From: Proales similis | Taxonomy: Eukaryota > Rotifera > Eurotatoria > Ploima > Proalidae | DNA length: 64,000 nucleotides | NCBI GenBank assembly: GCA_019059635.1 | Contig: JAGVRJ010000010.1 | Span: 870,501 to 934,500, forward strand | Direction: 5' to 3' | Shown: positions 22,801 to 38,325 of the stretch, one piece after another | How positions within the stretch are numbered: the stretch's first letter is position 1 | How the letters are laid out: every line of letters begins with the position of its first letter | The notes under the pieces: generated by a model | Seen by the model: the letters and a program-made list of their open reading frames with translations, nothing else | The model's database searches: none | What the model was told of the DNA's origin: nothing | Program-made: the position numbers and the translations under genes

Positions 22801-25800
22801 CTAGGAGGAAAATAACTTAAAGCCATGTCCGGTATCATACTCATGCAAAGCCAGAACACGATTTTTGACGCGCCTCAGCCAAAACATCAAGCGCTTAATC
22901 AAGTCGAACTTAATGTAAAATAGCTGACAATTGACCAAGTTCAGAATGGGCTTGCACATAGAGCTTGGATAATAAACTGTCCAAAACTGGCTGAACTCAT
23001 TCATAAGGGTTTTGTCATTATCGCTGAAACTAAACTCGAACCAGTATCGTGAAAAGGCACATTTAGCCTCATAAAACATTGAAGCTGTGGTCGAGCCTTT
23101 TAAAGTTTGCTTAACAGCTTTTCTATCGGAATGACCCCGGTCGATTTCAACTTGGTTGACTTCAGCCGAGCTATTCGATTCATCGTCATCGTCGACATCT
23201 TCCTCATCGTCATAGCTGTGTAATGGTTCGCGCTCCAGAGTGGTTCCATTTATGTTACCAGTCCATGTATTGAACAACATACGCTCGTTTTTAGCTGTTG
23301 CGCGGTATTCATCATCATATGAGAGTTGCCCGGGTGAAAAGTTCGATTTAAGCCAGTCGAGGGTAAATCGGCCCAAGTTTAAATGAGATTCGAGCTGTAG
23401 TGGACTGGGCCCCTGAGGTGAGCCAGGCCCCATAACTCCCTGCTTTTTCATTTCCTTTTCGTCCAAAGTGCTTGACTGATTGTCTACTCCTTTGGAATCG
23501 ACTGATCCTATCTTACTGGCATGAGCGCAGCCATAGCGTACAGTTTGTAGTGCAACAAACACATCCTTATCATTTAACTGATCGCGGATGTAATCCAATT
23601 GCTTGCAGGTGTTTTCGGCATCAATTAAAATTATGAGTCGACTTAGATTGCTATTTTCGTGGTCTAAATTTGTGTGTATTTCTTTCCAGTGGCCAACTAG
23701 CTCCTCCAAGCTCAATTCGCTACCATCTCCGAAAAGGATGTTCCCATTGGATGATGAAGGACCACAGTAAAACAACAAATATGTGTTGAAAAAGTTTCCA
23801 TCGACGGTTTTACGTTCGAAATAAGAACGCAGTTTGCTTATCACTGCCTCTTTCTGAACCCCTGTTGTGGTTAAATCGCAGCCAAAATTTTCGATTTGAT
23901 GAAACTGCAGAAATAATTGGATTCTACTCAAGATGTATTTGGCACGTTGAAAAATGGCTTGCTGCTGCCCGAATGGCATAAAAATCGGTAGACCAGTATG
24001 GCTTGAGCTTGTGGTTTGGGTATTTGTTGAATATGAAGTGCTTGCAGTGTTTGTGGACGAGGCAGTCTTAGTTTTGGCTTTGTTCAAAAGTGAATCCGAG
24101 GGAGCCGAACCAATCGTACCGTACGGATTTAAACCAGGCAAGAATGGGACAACAAGTGCATAAGCAACACAAGTGCCCGATATTGCTTTCGGAAACTGAT
24201 AAAACAGGCTCATCCAGATAAAGTTTACACTCAACACGATTGCTAGAAGGCCAATAGTTATTGGCGAACTGGTGTAGAAAGCAAATGGCACCAGGAAAGA
24301 AGTCTGGATAAGACTATAGAATCCCATTCGGAAAGCTATTGAGCCGAGATTGCGTACTCCTTTGTAAGAGAGAACGCGATGTATTGGAACATTGGGCATG
24401 TCTTCGATTGTGTTCAACTTGTCGTAGCTAAGAAAGCGCCGCAGAAATTTGAATACGATTTGTGTTTTGGTTTTAGCCTGGTGACTGCTGCTTCCTTGGC
24501 TGAGGGTGCTCTGCCTGAATGTGTGACTAAGCTTTGATTTTTTGCTTGCATTGCTCGAGTTCTCAAATGAGTTTGTGTTGCTCATGCTGTTTGACTCGTT
24601 GAGCAGAAGATAGCAATCGCTTATTTTGTTCATCAGATGAGTAAGATTGATTGTGTTTAGAAGCTGAAGCGCGCACCATACAATTCCGAGCAACAAGAAG
24701 ACTGGCAAAACAATAAAAGACCAGCCGCTAAGTTTGACGCAAAGAGCGCCTGTACAAACAAACATGAATAGAATATTGGCAAAAAATGACAAATAAATGA
24801 ATATTTTGCGCCAGAATGACAGCCTACATAGAAAAGCAAGATTCCAACGTTCGAGCGTGTTAAGCGAGCAGTAGTAGCTACTGAGCCATGAATGAACGTA
24901 CAAGGTGACCAAGAAACCAAAGAAAGTCAGCAAGTTGTAAGAGTAGAGACTAATTATGGACGAAAGAGTCGAATCTGACTCGCATCGCAGCTTTTCATCG
25001 TCTCCGATCATTTCTAAGATATCAATACTCAAGTTTTGGCTACTGAGGTAAGAACCAATGCTAAGCGATGACTTGGATTGGCTGATCACCATGATGCTCA
25101 CAAATACGAATACCAGGCTTATAGAGGCACAGGTCAAAGACTTGAATCGAAACAAAATTAGAGTGAACAACAATGGCAAGAAGACAAATGTGAGCTCAAT
25201 GGCCTTAAGTAAGCTGAACAAATGAAAGAGGGCAAGTAGAAAGCCGACCAAAAGAGATAAGTCGTCTAGTTGAAATAGATGAAACGAATGCTGGTTTGCT
25301 TGATGCTGCTTCAACTGATTGCATTGCGTCTGGTGACTTTTCAGCAAATATGTGTAGTAATAATGATAGTAAGAATGATTTGGGTTATTTAAATCAAATA
25401 GTTCGGTTTGTTCTTGCTGGATTCGCTTTAAATGACCGAGTTGATTCATCGAGTTGCGCTTGTCGGCCACAATAATCACAGTGCGTATCAGGACACACAG
25501 AGCTATAAATATGTGCATAAATATCGAGTAAGGGTCTTGACGAATCTCTTCACTCGTTTGGATGAAGCAGTTTTGGCAGAATTGGTAGCCAATGAATAGA
25601 TTGAGAAGAATGCTGGCTACTTGGGTAAACAAGCGATTTACGATTCGCTTAAGTAACGAAGTTAGCTTTTTGCTTTGGTTAGACGAGGATAAATGTGAGA
25701 TGCTAGTAGAGGAAGAAAGTGACTCGAAGCCATCGTGATTGTTCGCTTCATCGTAGTCATAGAGATTAAGCGCCAGTCGATGATACTTGAACTGAAGTTT

Positions 25801-26361
25801 GATCAAATAACTTAGGATGAAGCAGATGAAAAATACAAACACAATTATGATCTGCAAAGAGAGATACGATTGTCTGATAGTTTGACTTTCTTCTAAAAGC
25901 TTCTTAACGTCTATTTGAGGACTACCAATGTTATTATCACCACCGCTTGAATGGTTGGCTGTTGAATTAAGTTGGTAAGAAGACACACTTTGATTACTCG
26001 CGAGCAACGTGTCTGATTTAAGAAGTCCGCGGCATGTTTGTTTTAGGAAGCCTTTGAAAGAAAACAGGTACAAATTTAGGGCGACAAAGAGGAGCAGATC
26101 GACCAGATAGCGTAAAATCGACAGTATAAACGACTGTTTGTTCAATTTGAAATTTATGTATAGGAACTGTCGAAGGCGTTCATAAATTGAAACCGCACTT
26201 TTGCCTTGTTCATTTTTCGGCTCGTCTAAATGGTCCGAATTTTCCTCTTCCTCATTATCTTTTAAACGTTCAGGCAAAATGTTCATAGGAAACCAGGTTT
26301 GCTGACGCTCTTTGACTGCCGTATCGGTTACTGTTGCATCGCTATGCTCTTGTTCGCTCAT
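22801..26361 (-). CDS. TMEM168: TMEM168, intronless and enlarged
   Basis: A single uninterrupted frame encodes 1,186 aa. The C-terminal half matches TMEM168: QLFLQFHQIENFGCDLTTTG, KTVDGNFFNTYLLFYCG, a LSRLIILIDAEN stretch and the terminal YDTGHGFKLFSS. The N-terminal half carries many hydrophobic segments, so it is a multi-pass membrane protein with a soluble, hydrolase-like domain near the C terminus. The vertebrate protein is about 700 aa; the extra length here lies in hydrophilic insertions, including Ser/Asn-rich loops, a Thr/Ser-rich tract (TASSTNTASTSYSTNTQTTS) and an acidic stretch (DDEEDVDDDDE). The biochemical function of the family is poorly known. Nearly every other gene in the window is split by short introns, so the absence of introns across 3.5 kb is unusual. 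The ATG at 26361 is the only plausible start; the next residues are acidic and polar. Confidence 0.9.
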   Translation of the reverse strand: MSEQEHSDATVTDTAVKERQQTWFPMNILPERLKDNEEEENSDHLDEPKNEQGKSAVSIYERLRQFLYINFKLNKQSFILSILRYLVDLLLFVALNLYLFSFKGFLKQTCRGLLKSDTLLASNQSVSSYQLNSTANHSSGGDNNIGSPQIDVKKLLEESQTIRQSYLSLQIIIVFVFFICFILSYLIKLQFKYHRLALNLYDYDEANNHDGFESLSSSTSISHLSSSNQSKKLTSLLKRIVNRLFTQVASILLNLFIGYQFCQNCFIQTSEEIRQDPYSIFMHIFIALCVLIRTVIIVADKRNSMNQLGHLKRIQQEQTELFDLNNPNHSYYHYYYTYLLKSHQTQCNQLKQHQANQHSFHLFQLDDLSLLVGFLLALFHLFSLLKAIELTFVFLPLLFTLILFRFKSLTCASISLVFVFVSIMVISQSKSSLSIGSYLSSQNLSIDILEMIGDDEKLRCESDSTLSSIISLYSYNLLTFFGFLVTLYVHSWLSSYYCSLNTLERWNLAFLCRLSFWRKIFIYLSFFANILFMFVCTGALCVKLSGWSFIVLPVFLLLGIVWCALQLLNTINLTHLMNKISDCYLLLNESNSMSNTNSFENSSNASKKSKLSHTFRQSTLSQGSSSHQAKTKTQIVFKFLRRFLSYDKLNTIEDMPNVPIHRVLSYKGVRNLGSIAFRMGFYSLIQTSFLVPFAFYTSSPITIGLLAIVLSVNFIWMSLFYQFPKAISGTCVAYALVVPFLPGLNPYGTIGSAPSDSLLNKAKTKTASSTNTASTSYSTNTQTTSSSHTGLPIFMPFGQQQAIFQRAKYILSRIQLFLQFHQIENFGCDLTTTGVQKEAVISKLRSYFERKTVDGNFFNTYLLFYCGPSSSNGNILFGDGSELSLEELVGHWKEIHTNLDHENSNLSRLIILIDAENTCKQLDYIRDQLNDKDVFVALQTVRYGCAHASKIGSVDSKGVDNQSSTLDEKEMKKQGVMGPGSPQGPSPLQLESHLNLGRFTLDWLKSNFSPGQLSYDDEYRATAKNERMLFNTWTGNINGTTLEREPLHSYDDEEDVDDDDESNSSAEVNQVEIDRGHSDRKAVKQTLKGSTTASMFYEAKCAFSRYWFEFSFSDNDKTLMNEFSQFWTVYYPSSMCKPILNLVNCQLFYIKFDLIKRLMFWLRRVKNRVLALHEYDTGHGFKLFSS

Positions 26362-26634
26362 AATTGCGATGGTTCCTCACTTGCGATCGAACGGCCACAA
26401 GAGTTTTTGATAACCCGATCTATTCGATCTTCATCAATCTAAAATAAAGAGGTTTCTTGATCCATTAAGTTAAAAGTCAAGTCAACTCGCTTTGCTCTAA
26501 TGAGCAGCTTAGGAAGAACTGATTTTAAATAGAAACATATTGGTTTTCCAAGTCCAATCGTAAACTAATTTAAATGAAAGTGCGCAATCAACCGAGAGAT
26601 TATTATTATTTATTTGCGCGAATTTGCCGGCGAT

Positions 26635-28961
26635 CTAATTAAGTTTTTGCTTCTGAGGCTCTGAGAATTCGAGTAGTCCATCAGAACGCTCTTTTTTCGC
26701 ATATTGAAGCGAAAACTGAATTAGATGATATATGAATGAGAAGCCGATAAAATGGATGCAGGAAAAAACGCTAATGGCCACGACCCACAAGTCGGGCAGA
26801 CGCTTGGGTGGTTGAATAGCCCAGAATCCGATGAATAGCGCCATCATACCAAACATAGAGACGCAAAACTTGGGCAAGAAATAACCATTCAATTTTAATC
26901 AATTTTACTCTGATTATTAAGCCTACCATAAAAGAGGCATAGCTGTTTACTAAATAGCTGAAGGCATAGTGATTGGGTGCGAGAGAAAAGAATGCTTGAT
27001 CTGATCTCTTCTCTCTGTAGTATGCTAAGATAATCATTGCGAACAATAGGATTGAGCAGATGAATGCAAGAGTGAGCCCATCTCTGTACAGTAACGGATA
27101 CATACTGGAAACAAAAGTTAAAAATCCTGATTAGAATCAGATAAAGATTTTTTGGCTCTAACCTGAACAATGAAATCATTGTAAACCAGAGTGTAAGGAA
27201 AGGGTAGTCATGGACCAGAAGTAGTGCTGGCCTTGAAGCAAAGCAAAATAATGATTGTTAAATAACCATAAAATTTGGAAAAAGTTACTCACACACTAAT
27301 CAAGAGGATGCTTTTTTCGTGCACTTGAAACGAGAAAAGGAAGAATAAAAGAGACGAGTTAATAAGTGACACTACTAGTCTCTCTCGACTTGGTCTTAGG
27401 AATAAATCAAGACAGTTGGGAATATTAGCGAGAGCAGTAACAATCAGACAGAGTCTCGACAATGATGTGATATCATATTTTAGCTTAAGTTTGTAGATTA
27501 CAGACAGTGAGCACCAAAAATTGGCTACTTTGTCCTTATTTTGACTTTAATAAGGTTTTAGAAATGAAGTGACCAATTTCTTACTTCGAACAGTCCTCGA
27601 TTGAAAGGAAATATTCGATGAAGCAGTTGACTTATCTGCTCAAAACCATGAGCCGCAAAAGGGCACCAAATGATGACAAATGTGGATATCACAGCCAAGC
27701 CGATGCATGTAAGCTGGAGAAGCCTGAATAAATTGTTGATTAGAAATCAGCCGTACAACACTTTTCATAATTCAGGTTCGTGTCGATGTTGCGCGTGCCC
27801 CTTGCCCTTGCTGTTGAGAAATAGAGGCCGCGCATTATTTCTTGTCCGTCCACTTCTCCATGAATCTCATTTGCAATCGCGAACCAATAGACGGCCGTCC
27901 GCTTTTAATTTGATTTGGAAGCGCGCTAAGGCATCGATTATGTTAATAATAGACGCCCAATTATGAAAAGTGCTGCAAGAACTGTGTTCAATATCGCTTT
28001 GCCTCTTTCGGATTTCTTACCCTCTTAATCTGCTTGGACACCATATACATAAGCCGAGTAAATAGAAGAAAAAAGGAAGCGCGTGATAGAGTTCCATCTG
28101 CTTGTAATTTAAAGCCAAACAAAATAAAACGCTTCCCACGACCAAGTTTAGCTTGCTCGGATTTCTGGTACTTTCTTTGATTAAAAAATAAAGAGCTAAC
28201 ATCATGAATCCCAAGCTTATGGAATTATATTGAAAGTGACCATGATCAATTAGTACTAGACTTGGATTGAGTAGGTTAAGGAGAAGAGCGATCAGATAGC
28301 CGTTGTTGGATGTATCGCCTTTCTTTGCCACCGATGAAGAACTGGCAATAAGCCTGCTTAATAAGCAAATAGTGGGAAAGAATAAAAGCAAATCTGAGAT
28401 GAGAACTGTTTTGAAAAGTCTTAGATTCGGTCATATTAAGTATACAGCTATTTATCGATTACCGGTTGAACGCATGAACAGCTTATGCGCAGCACTCTCA
28501 TATCCTCTTGAAGCAAATAAAGCCACAAAGTCGGGGTTGAATTTATGGGCACTTTTGAATTGAATAGAAACTAGAATTGCAGAGATTTTTGATTTTAGCA
28601 TACATAAAACCCATTAGGTAGCTATGGTATGCTGTTAAAGGAGGATAATCTAACCCCCAATAAAGCAAATCATTTCGGCTACTGTTGACGTACCACTCTT
28701 GTATCGGAAGATTTAATGTTATTTCCATCCAATGCCTCTGTGCTTCATAGTCGCCGAATAGATTCTCACGTTTTCCTTGTCCTTGAAATAAAATTGGTCA
28801 AAAAGTTGAGGTGAGAAAAACTAAAATGCTAGAAGCTTCTAACCTGAATATGGACCGAGAGAAACACACCAGCGATAAAGCATAGCAGATAGAACAACAA
28901 TGACTACCATAAAAGAGGATTGACTCGAGCCTGTGAATGGTATATTGTGAACTGATCCCAT
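26635..28961 (-). CDS. ALG6: ALG6 alpha-1,3-glucosyltransferase
   Basis: ALG6 adds the first glucose, from dolichyl-phosphate-glucose, to the Man9GlcNAc2 lipid-linked oligosaccharide on the lumenal side of the ER. The start at 28961 begins [13 protein letters not shown], followed by a first membrane segment ending [10 protein letters not shown]. The next exon has the family signature [16 protein letters not shown], then IQEWYVNSS and [16 protein letters not shown], which places the conserved acidic lumenal loop near the N terminus as in GT57 enzymes. Later exons encode several hydrophobic segments typical of GT-C enzymes, including a loop with [21 protein letters not shown]. The C terminus is near 26635. 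[13 protein letters not shown] and GDYEAQRHW fit ALG6 better than its paralogue ALG8. Several introns of about 50-70 nt split it. Internal exon borders in 27.1-28.0 kb were not all traced. Confidence 0.92.
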
Positions 28962-29612
28962 TTTGCAGCGATCAGATTTGAGAGTGAACGAATAAAGTTC
29001 TTAATAGACAACAACGGAATAAAATGAATTCTATTTAGGAAGATCTAGATATTAATAGACAGGTTTTCTATGAGCTAGCTCAGTGATGAGAGTATCGCAA
29101 AAGCCTTACATTTCTTATTATAGTAGATGAGAGCACATGCAGTTTATGCAACGTATGTTGCACAGTTCGGACAGCTTTCAGCCACTGTATCTAGTAGCAA
29201 AAAACTGTATCTACCCAACTATTTCTTATCAATGTATATTCTTAACCGGCTACTAACTCGAATTTTATCAAATGTCAAACGATTTTCAGAATTAATGAAC
29301 AAAAAGGCTTAGTCTGGCTCACCATTCGAACCAAAAACATTGGATGCCTTCTTATAGATTTTGCTATTTTCAATTTTAAAGCCTAAAAATTTGCTTTCCT
29401 TTTTTAAAAATATCAAGCAGCCAGCATAAAGAAAAGCCAAGGCTATGAATGAAAAGAAAAGTACTTCAAGTGCTTTCGACCGTTATTAATCCAACGTAAA
29501 CTAAGATTTTCTTTTAATAAATTCCACCTTTTTAGCACTGAAAGTCTCTTTGTGTTCTTCCGAAAGTTTTCCCATTAATCAATCTTTTTATGGAAGGTTA
29601 TTATTGGCGGAA

Positions 29613-29624
29613 GGGGGGGGGGGG
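29613..29624 (+). repeat. Poly-G run of 12
   Basis: Twelve consecutive G residues occur in an otherwise AT-rich stretch. This could be a true homopolymer or a place where the assembly length is unreliable. Confidence 0.8.
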
Positions 29625-30800
29625 TAAAATTATAGCAACAGAGCATCAAACAAGATCAAATCGTAACAGAGCTCACTAGCGCGACTCTTCATCAAAGCAT
29701 TCGGGCCTCGATATTTGGCAACATAACAAATGGTAGCAGTTCAATTTGAGTTTATCGAATCTTAAATTAGGCACTGGAGAGGAGAAAATTTAGACTCTGG
29801 TCAAAAAAGCATTTTTGTTTGCCTTTAAGATAAATGTCGCTCAAGTGCTCATCCTAATCCCATAGCCTGTCAAACTCAAGTGTCGAAATACGTCACCAAT
29901 TACTAACTAACAAACTAGCAGCAAATAGCAACCAAGCAAACATTCACTTAAATGATACAATTATTTTCCAGAAAGCGTTATTCTGAAATTTCTCCGACCG
30001 TCTATTCAATCATAAATATTTGAATATGAACAGAAAAAGAATGAAAAAATAACTAGGAGCAAGAGATTTCAGGTGAGAGTCAGGATTTTAAGAATTAACT
30101 ATTCAGCTTACTCTAGGCAGGTGGAGGGATTGAGCTCAAAGCTCCAAAAGCTAGGAAAGCATGGTTCAGTTGAGATTTTTTCAGTTTCGATTCAAACTAA
30201 AGTATCAACCATTATGCTTATTGAGCCAGTACAGAAGTTTTAAATCTAGTGCAAGTCAAAAGTGAACCGTCAAGATGAGTCTTTTTAAATTAGGTCAGAC
30301 CGTGCTTAGCACGCTGGGTAACAATTTAAAATAGAGAAATATGGGGAGAAAAAATCATTTAACTGAACTTTCAAATGATAAGAGATGCAGTTTAGAATAA
30401 ATTTTGATGAAAGCTTAAATCTTGTCAAAGAGGAGTCTATTTCGAGCATTGATGATTGATGCCCGTATAAGACTGACCGTCAACTGATGACACTCAAGTA
30501 TTAAGAAAAAAGTGAGTCAAAACTAAGCTATCCTGCTTGAGAGTACATCCAACGAAAAGTAAAGTGAATGTGTCTCGAGAACACGAGAGCGAGAGATGGT
30601 TGTTTGTCAACGAATATCAAATAGAAATTAAATTTAATTTGCATAAATTGTGTCGAAAATTACAATAACAAATTAGAAGGGACTCGTCGTTGATGCGAAA
30701 CTTGAAAATCAGTTAATAAAGTAACCAATTTGAGAAAAAGGATAAATATTAAGCGCTGCAAAAAAAAAGTAAAATAAATCGGTCTCGTTGGCGGGCAAGC

Positions 30801-30823
30801 GGTTGGTTGGTCGGTCGATCGGT
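30801..30823 (+). repeat. Imperfect GGTT/GGTC tetranucleotide tract
   Basis: Six consecutive tetranucleotide units, GGTT GGTT GGTC GGTC GATC GGT, form a short degenerate microsatellite. Confidence 0.6.
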
Positions 30824-31588
30824 AGAGCTTAAAGTTTCTTTTCACAGATAAGAAGCCTCTCGAGCCTTTTTTTACCTCTTTCTCTCTCGAGCTCTTTCGA
30901 TCAACAAGTGGGAGGACGAGTTGCCACCGCCGGATTTACATGAAACGAAAAGAGCGGTTAAATTTTGTGATTTTCATTTGCTCAAAATTTAAGTTTTCGC
31001 TTGTTGGCCTTTTCAGTTTACCGACGAAATATTTGGAACTGCGGTAAACTATTCCAACCGAATTCTCATTTAATAGGATATATATTCACTCCCTCTTTCT
31101 TTTTTTTCTAATTGAATAATGTTTCAAATCGGAATGGAGTCCCCCTGAAGAAATGTCTGCTTGAGTCTAGAAAGAGACTTGTTTTTCAGAATAATCAGTC
31201 TCATCGGCATCATCTTTTCGAGCCGCTTGGCCCAGGTCGAATCTGTTTTTCCTTTTTCATAGTCGTATTTCTCAGGTGGGCGAGAGCATCGGGTTCACCT
31301 GCCGAGTCAAATAAATATCTGAGAACTTTCTCGCTATTGTTTCCATTTCAACCTTGTCAACTAGAGCCCTCCTGCCAAGCGCCCTGCTAATTCTTACCGA
31401 ATCAGCTCGCAAGATACTTTTATTAAAACAAGCTTCATGCGCATGCACCCGCTTTATTTCCATATTAAAATTAACTTAAGACTCAAGAAGCCTTCTTTTA
31501 TTATTTTTTCGGAAGTTAGAAGCCGTGATTAACTTGCAATGAAAAATTCTAAACTCTACCGTGTCCATCTTGTATGGTTATATTTCTG

Positions 31589-31606
31589 TTGTGTGTGTGT
31601 GGTGTG
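31589..31606 (+). repeat. Short GT microsatellite
   Basis: A (TG)n tract is interrupted once by an extra G. It lies in the gene-free region upstream of CSL. Confidence 0.7.
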
Positions 31607-33345
31607 CATTTGTAAATGAATAAGCCAGAATATCGCCATCAAGTTCTCTTGAGCTGGATTAAAATGAATAGCAGCCAGCCTGACGGGACTCTATCGGGCT
31701 TCTCTTTCTATTTTATTCTCTTGGTCGGTTTCAAATGCTTCCACAATTTAGATATTCAACTCGGGGAACAATATAATTCGCGAGCGCCTCCCATACACCT
31801 TTGCTTTCAACTTTCTTTTTCTCTCCTTTCTTCTCTTTCTTTCGCTTACTAGCTCACTCACTCTCTTTCTTAATTTTTTTGTTTCGATAAATACAGAGCT
31901 CGCGTTAATATTCGCTTTTATTTGATTGAAACATATGCAAGGATTCGCGATTAATAAGAGAAATATCTGCGCGCGCGTCAGTTAGCCAAGCAAATCGAAA
32001 CTAAACAAGACCCATATTCATAAAGTAGGAGTCAAAGAAACATTGACGCCTTCTCAAACGCTCATGATGCTCCTGTTACTTTTACTCGTTGTGGTTCTCT
32101 TCTCTAGTCAAACACCTTTCGAAGCCATTTTAGTTCTATTGTTCGCCAGCCATTAGGCCATCTTTCATTTGTTCTTTGAGTTAATCGAGTCTCATGTGCG
32201 CTGCCCCTTCATTTCAAAGCTTAAGAACGATTCCTTTCTCAATCCTTTCTTTCTGCTGAGAAGCCATCATAACCCAGTGCAATTTCAGCAAGAATGCCTA
32301 GGCTTGTTTGGCTCGGTCACATCAGCGTACAAATACCAAGTACATGTTCGTATACTAGACAGAGAAATCATTCGGTCTATCAGTCTCGAATGGATTCGGA
32401 CACAGACAATATTTACAGACAGTCTATGTTTACTTTTCCGAACGCATCGGCGAGGCCGTTTTTGAAGAGTACGCTTCTTCTTTTTCTTCCTCTAAAAGGT
32501 GCTTTAACAGCAAGTCAGTTGGTTTATGCTTAACAAGGCGATCAATGATAGATAACCAATGAAATGTATCATCTGCGCAAATATTTGCCCGACTAAACGT
32601 GCGCTAGTAGTTGAATCCGACACAGCGAATACACATTGCCACGACTCTTTAAGATAAAGAGCGGTGCGAGAGTGGATTAAAAGGATGTACTAGGGATTGC
32701 ATGCGGCAGTGTGTTTTTGTCGAGTGTTCAGTGGTCCATTTTTAAGTATTGTAGAAGCACTGTCCACCTAAAGTTGTGATTAACGCCAGCTGCTTGCTCG
32801 GCCGTTTGCTCCGTCAGCTCGACACCTTTTCTCTTGTTCTCCTTTGTCTGCACCAAAAGTATTTGCTCGCCGAAAACTATGTGCTATTTGCCATGTCGCC
32901 ACACTTTAATAACATTTTAATGGGTCTTGTTATATTTGTGTTAGAGTTGCATTGAGCCTAGCTGGCCTAGCTACTATACAGGCACCGGTAAACGAGGCCA
33001 ATGGCCACAATTAATAGGCGCGAACCAGCGACCAGTCGAGAGCGTGTGTAACAAATGTGCGCCCTAATCTCATTCGTTCGTCAAATATTTGCACAGATAA
33101 TATAATTTCTAATATTTGTATTCAATCGGCATCTTTCAAAATGAGGAACGAGAAAAAAGGTACTTTCTTTCTTGCTAGCTTACTTGCTAACTCCTTCGCC
33201 TCATTCGATTTGTGTCTTTATTCATGTATGTGTGCTTGGTGTCTCTAAGATAATAGCAAGCACATGAATGTAATCGAGAGCCAGAGAAAATCCCACCTCG
33301 AATCAAAGATTGACGAGTTGAGGCCTTTTGCCGAACGCCGCTTGT

Positions 33346-33359
33346 ATACGAGCTCGTAT
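33346..33359. repeat. 14 bp perfect palindrome
   Basis: The sequence ATACGAGCTCGTAT is self-complementary. It lies in the gene-free region upstream of CSL. It may be chance or a dimeric factor site. Confidence 0.6.
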
Positions 33360-35804
33360 TTCGGTGTTTAGACGACCAAAGAGAAAGAAAGGGACGTCAC
33401 TGGTCAAGAGCGGATGTTATTCTCTCTAAAGCGTATTGTAAGATTCAATCAAAACAATTATCGCCCTGCTCTTTGGTTCTTTACTTATTTGTAAACGAGC
33501 GACCGAGTTGGTCGCGCGCGCCTGAACGGCGACATAGTTCTTTCACTTACACATTCTAATCCATTAAGTCGTCCCCATTCTAAATAATGTGTATTTGATG
33601 TCTCACTTGCGCCTTGTCTTTGTTTCATTTATAAAGACGCAAACAGAGTTTAGAACCGCTCATTCGTCTGGCACACACACTCTTTTGCTCGATAGATTTG
33701 GAGTATTGGTGCTCCCAACACATTTATATGTTTGCGGTGTTTCTTTTTTCTCAATTTCAACACTCATGAGAAATAAATCTCTTGCTTATAATCTAGGAGC
33801 CTCTAAATTATAGTCTAGCGTCTTTTTAAGCTCCCTTGGAGCGAGTGCTTTTTTTACGTGTGCCGTTCATGTTTATTTATGGGCCAAGTGTTAAGAGAGC
33901 AGCGGACTGGCTATGTACTATGTTCATACCAGAGTTAAAACGACGATGATTGAGAGAATATTCAGAGTGGTCTAATGATAGGAGATGAATCAGAAGCGGC
34001 AACCTCAGTTATCCTGAGCCGCCTAAATGCACTAATAAAGCACAATTAGGATGCTCGATGGCCTGCTCGCCATTTTAACAAGAAACAACTTGAAAGCAAT
34101 GAAAACAGCTACAGCAAACCGTTCAAATTAGCCGCTAACTGATTTCAAGTCTAGATAAGTTTAAGAGTGCCGCACGCGGCAACTCGCTAAAAAGTATGTT
34201 TCTCACTTGGCTCCCTTCTTTTTTTTCGGCCCTCTTTCTCGCTAGATTAAATAAACAGATAGCGTACTTGCGCTTTTGGCTGCATGGATGAGGGCGCGTG
34301 GTATGAGTGGTCGCTTTTGCTGTTACGATCTAACTGACCAATCGGTCGGCTGGCTGACTAACAGAACCGACAGCCGCTCGCTGTTTGTTTGTTATTTGTG
34401 AGCTCTTGAAATAATAAAAATGGGGAAAGCGAATGCTTGCCTTTAGACAGCGAGAAGAGAAAACAAGATTTTAACATGCTGAGTAGTAAAACAACACTAA
34501 GCAAGAAAATGATTTTGGTTGGGTATCTTCTGCTCGCAACCATGACACTAGGCTTGTGTGTATCTCATCTAGCCTAATTGTAAACATTTCGGGTGTTTCA
34601 TCTCTAAATTTAAAATCAAATCAAATTCAGACCACACCACGGTTCTTATGAAGAGGTTTACTCATTCGCCATTGATTATCATTGAACTGATCACTGCTAA
34701 TTACAACAATGATATGAAAACAAGGTGCGGAGGCCAACTGAAGTGATGAGATCACGTCTGCCTTGCTTGGAACACCCCGCCTCAGTCGGCTCTTAATAAT
34801 TCTGTGTGGTTCTATTAAATGCTAGGCGGTTTTTTTAAGTTCATCGTTAATCCATCTATTCTGAGGTTTCCTTAAGTCTTTCAATTCTTTCGACAACGCA
34901 CTATTTGCTCTTTTTTAACTTGCGACCAGGCCTCGCTTTACTCGAGCTTCTTCTCATTTCTTTTTCTCGCTCCCAATCTCTATTGTTTATCGCACGAGCT
35001 GGTCGATTTGCTAGATTTTAAAAACTATTTAAATTAGCCGGCAGGCTGTCCGATGGACTTATCAAGAAAATAAGGCACTTTGAACGCTAACGCTGATTGA
35101 TTATTAGTAAATATCATGATCAAGCAGCCTGCCATGTAACTATTTATTTGCCTAAGCCAAAGAGCCTAATTCGAAAATGGCTCTGGAACTAATTCGGAGT
35201 GCGTTCTCGCACCATTTTCCAAACGCTTGCTGAATGGGAGTTCTACCAACCCTGGTGGGCGAACTGATGAGCACTTTTGTTAAAGCACGCCTTCCAAAGT
35301 CCAATTGACAAGACTAACTCAAATAAACAAGCAACTCGATTTCATTTTAGGTGAGCATCAAAGCAGGAGGTCTAAGTAAGGTCTGCCCTAAGTCAATCAA
35401 TAATATTGAGCATTCGGCTCTGACTTTGGTATTATTCGCTCACACATTGAAGAAAGGCTCTTTGGATAATTATTTGAGCAAGAATCATTTCATATCTGAT
35501 TTCTTTCGTTGCATGAAAGTAAGAGTCACTCAATTGTGACTCCATGTTCCTACGTTTGATTTTCGATAGCCGCATTTGATTTTTTTTTTCACTTATTATA
35601 TTGTCTGATCTCGTTCGCTACCAGTGCATGATTTCACAATCAAATTTAAATTGCTCCGTGAAATTACTTTTCCTGTTATTAATTGAGCTTACTCCAATTC
35701 ATCTGGTTTTAGAACCTGCCAATAACCCATGCAACAACGATATGAACTGATCGTGCCCATTGAGACAGCAACAAATCAACTAAGCCTTTGAATAAGCCAA
35801 ATAG

Positions 35805-38325
<2,521 letters not shown>

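Noticed and set aside
27687-27700. miR-2-like seed TATCACAGCC
   Set aside because: It lies within the ALG6 gene, the match stops after the seed, and I see no convincing hairpin.
31112-32533. Short + strand ORFs of 79-98 codons upstream of CSL
   Set aside because: They overlap each other, show no domain, and lack matching splice partners or a codon pattern like the real genes.
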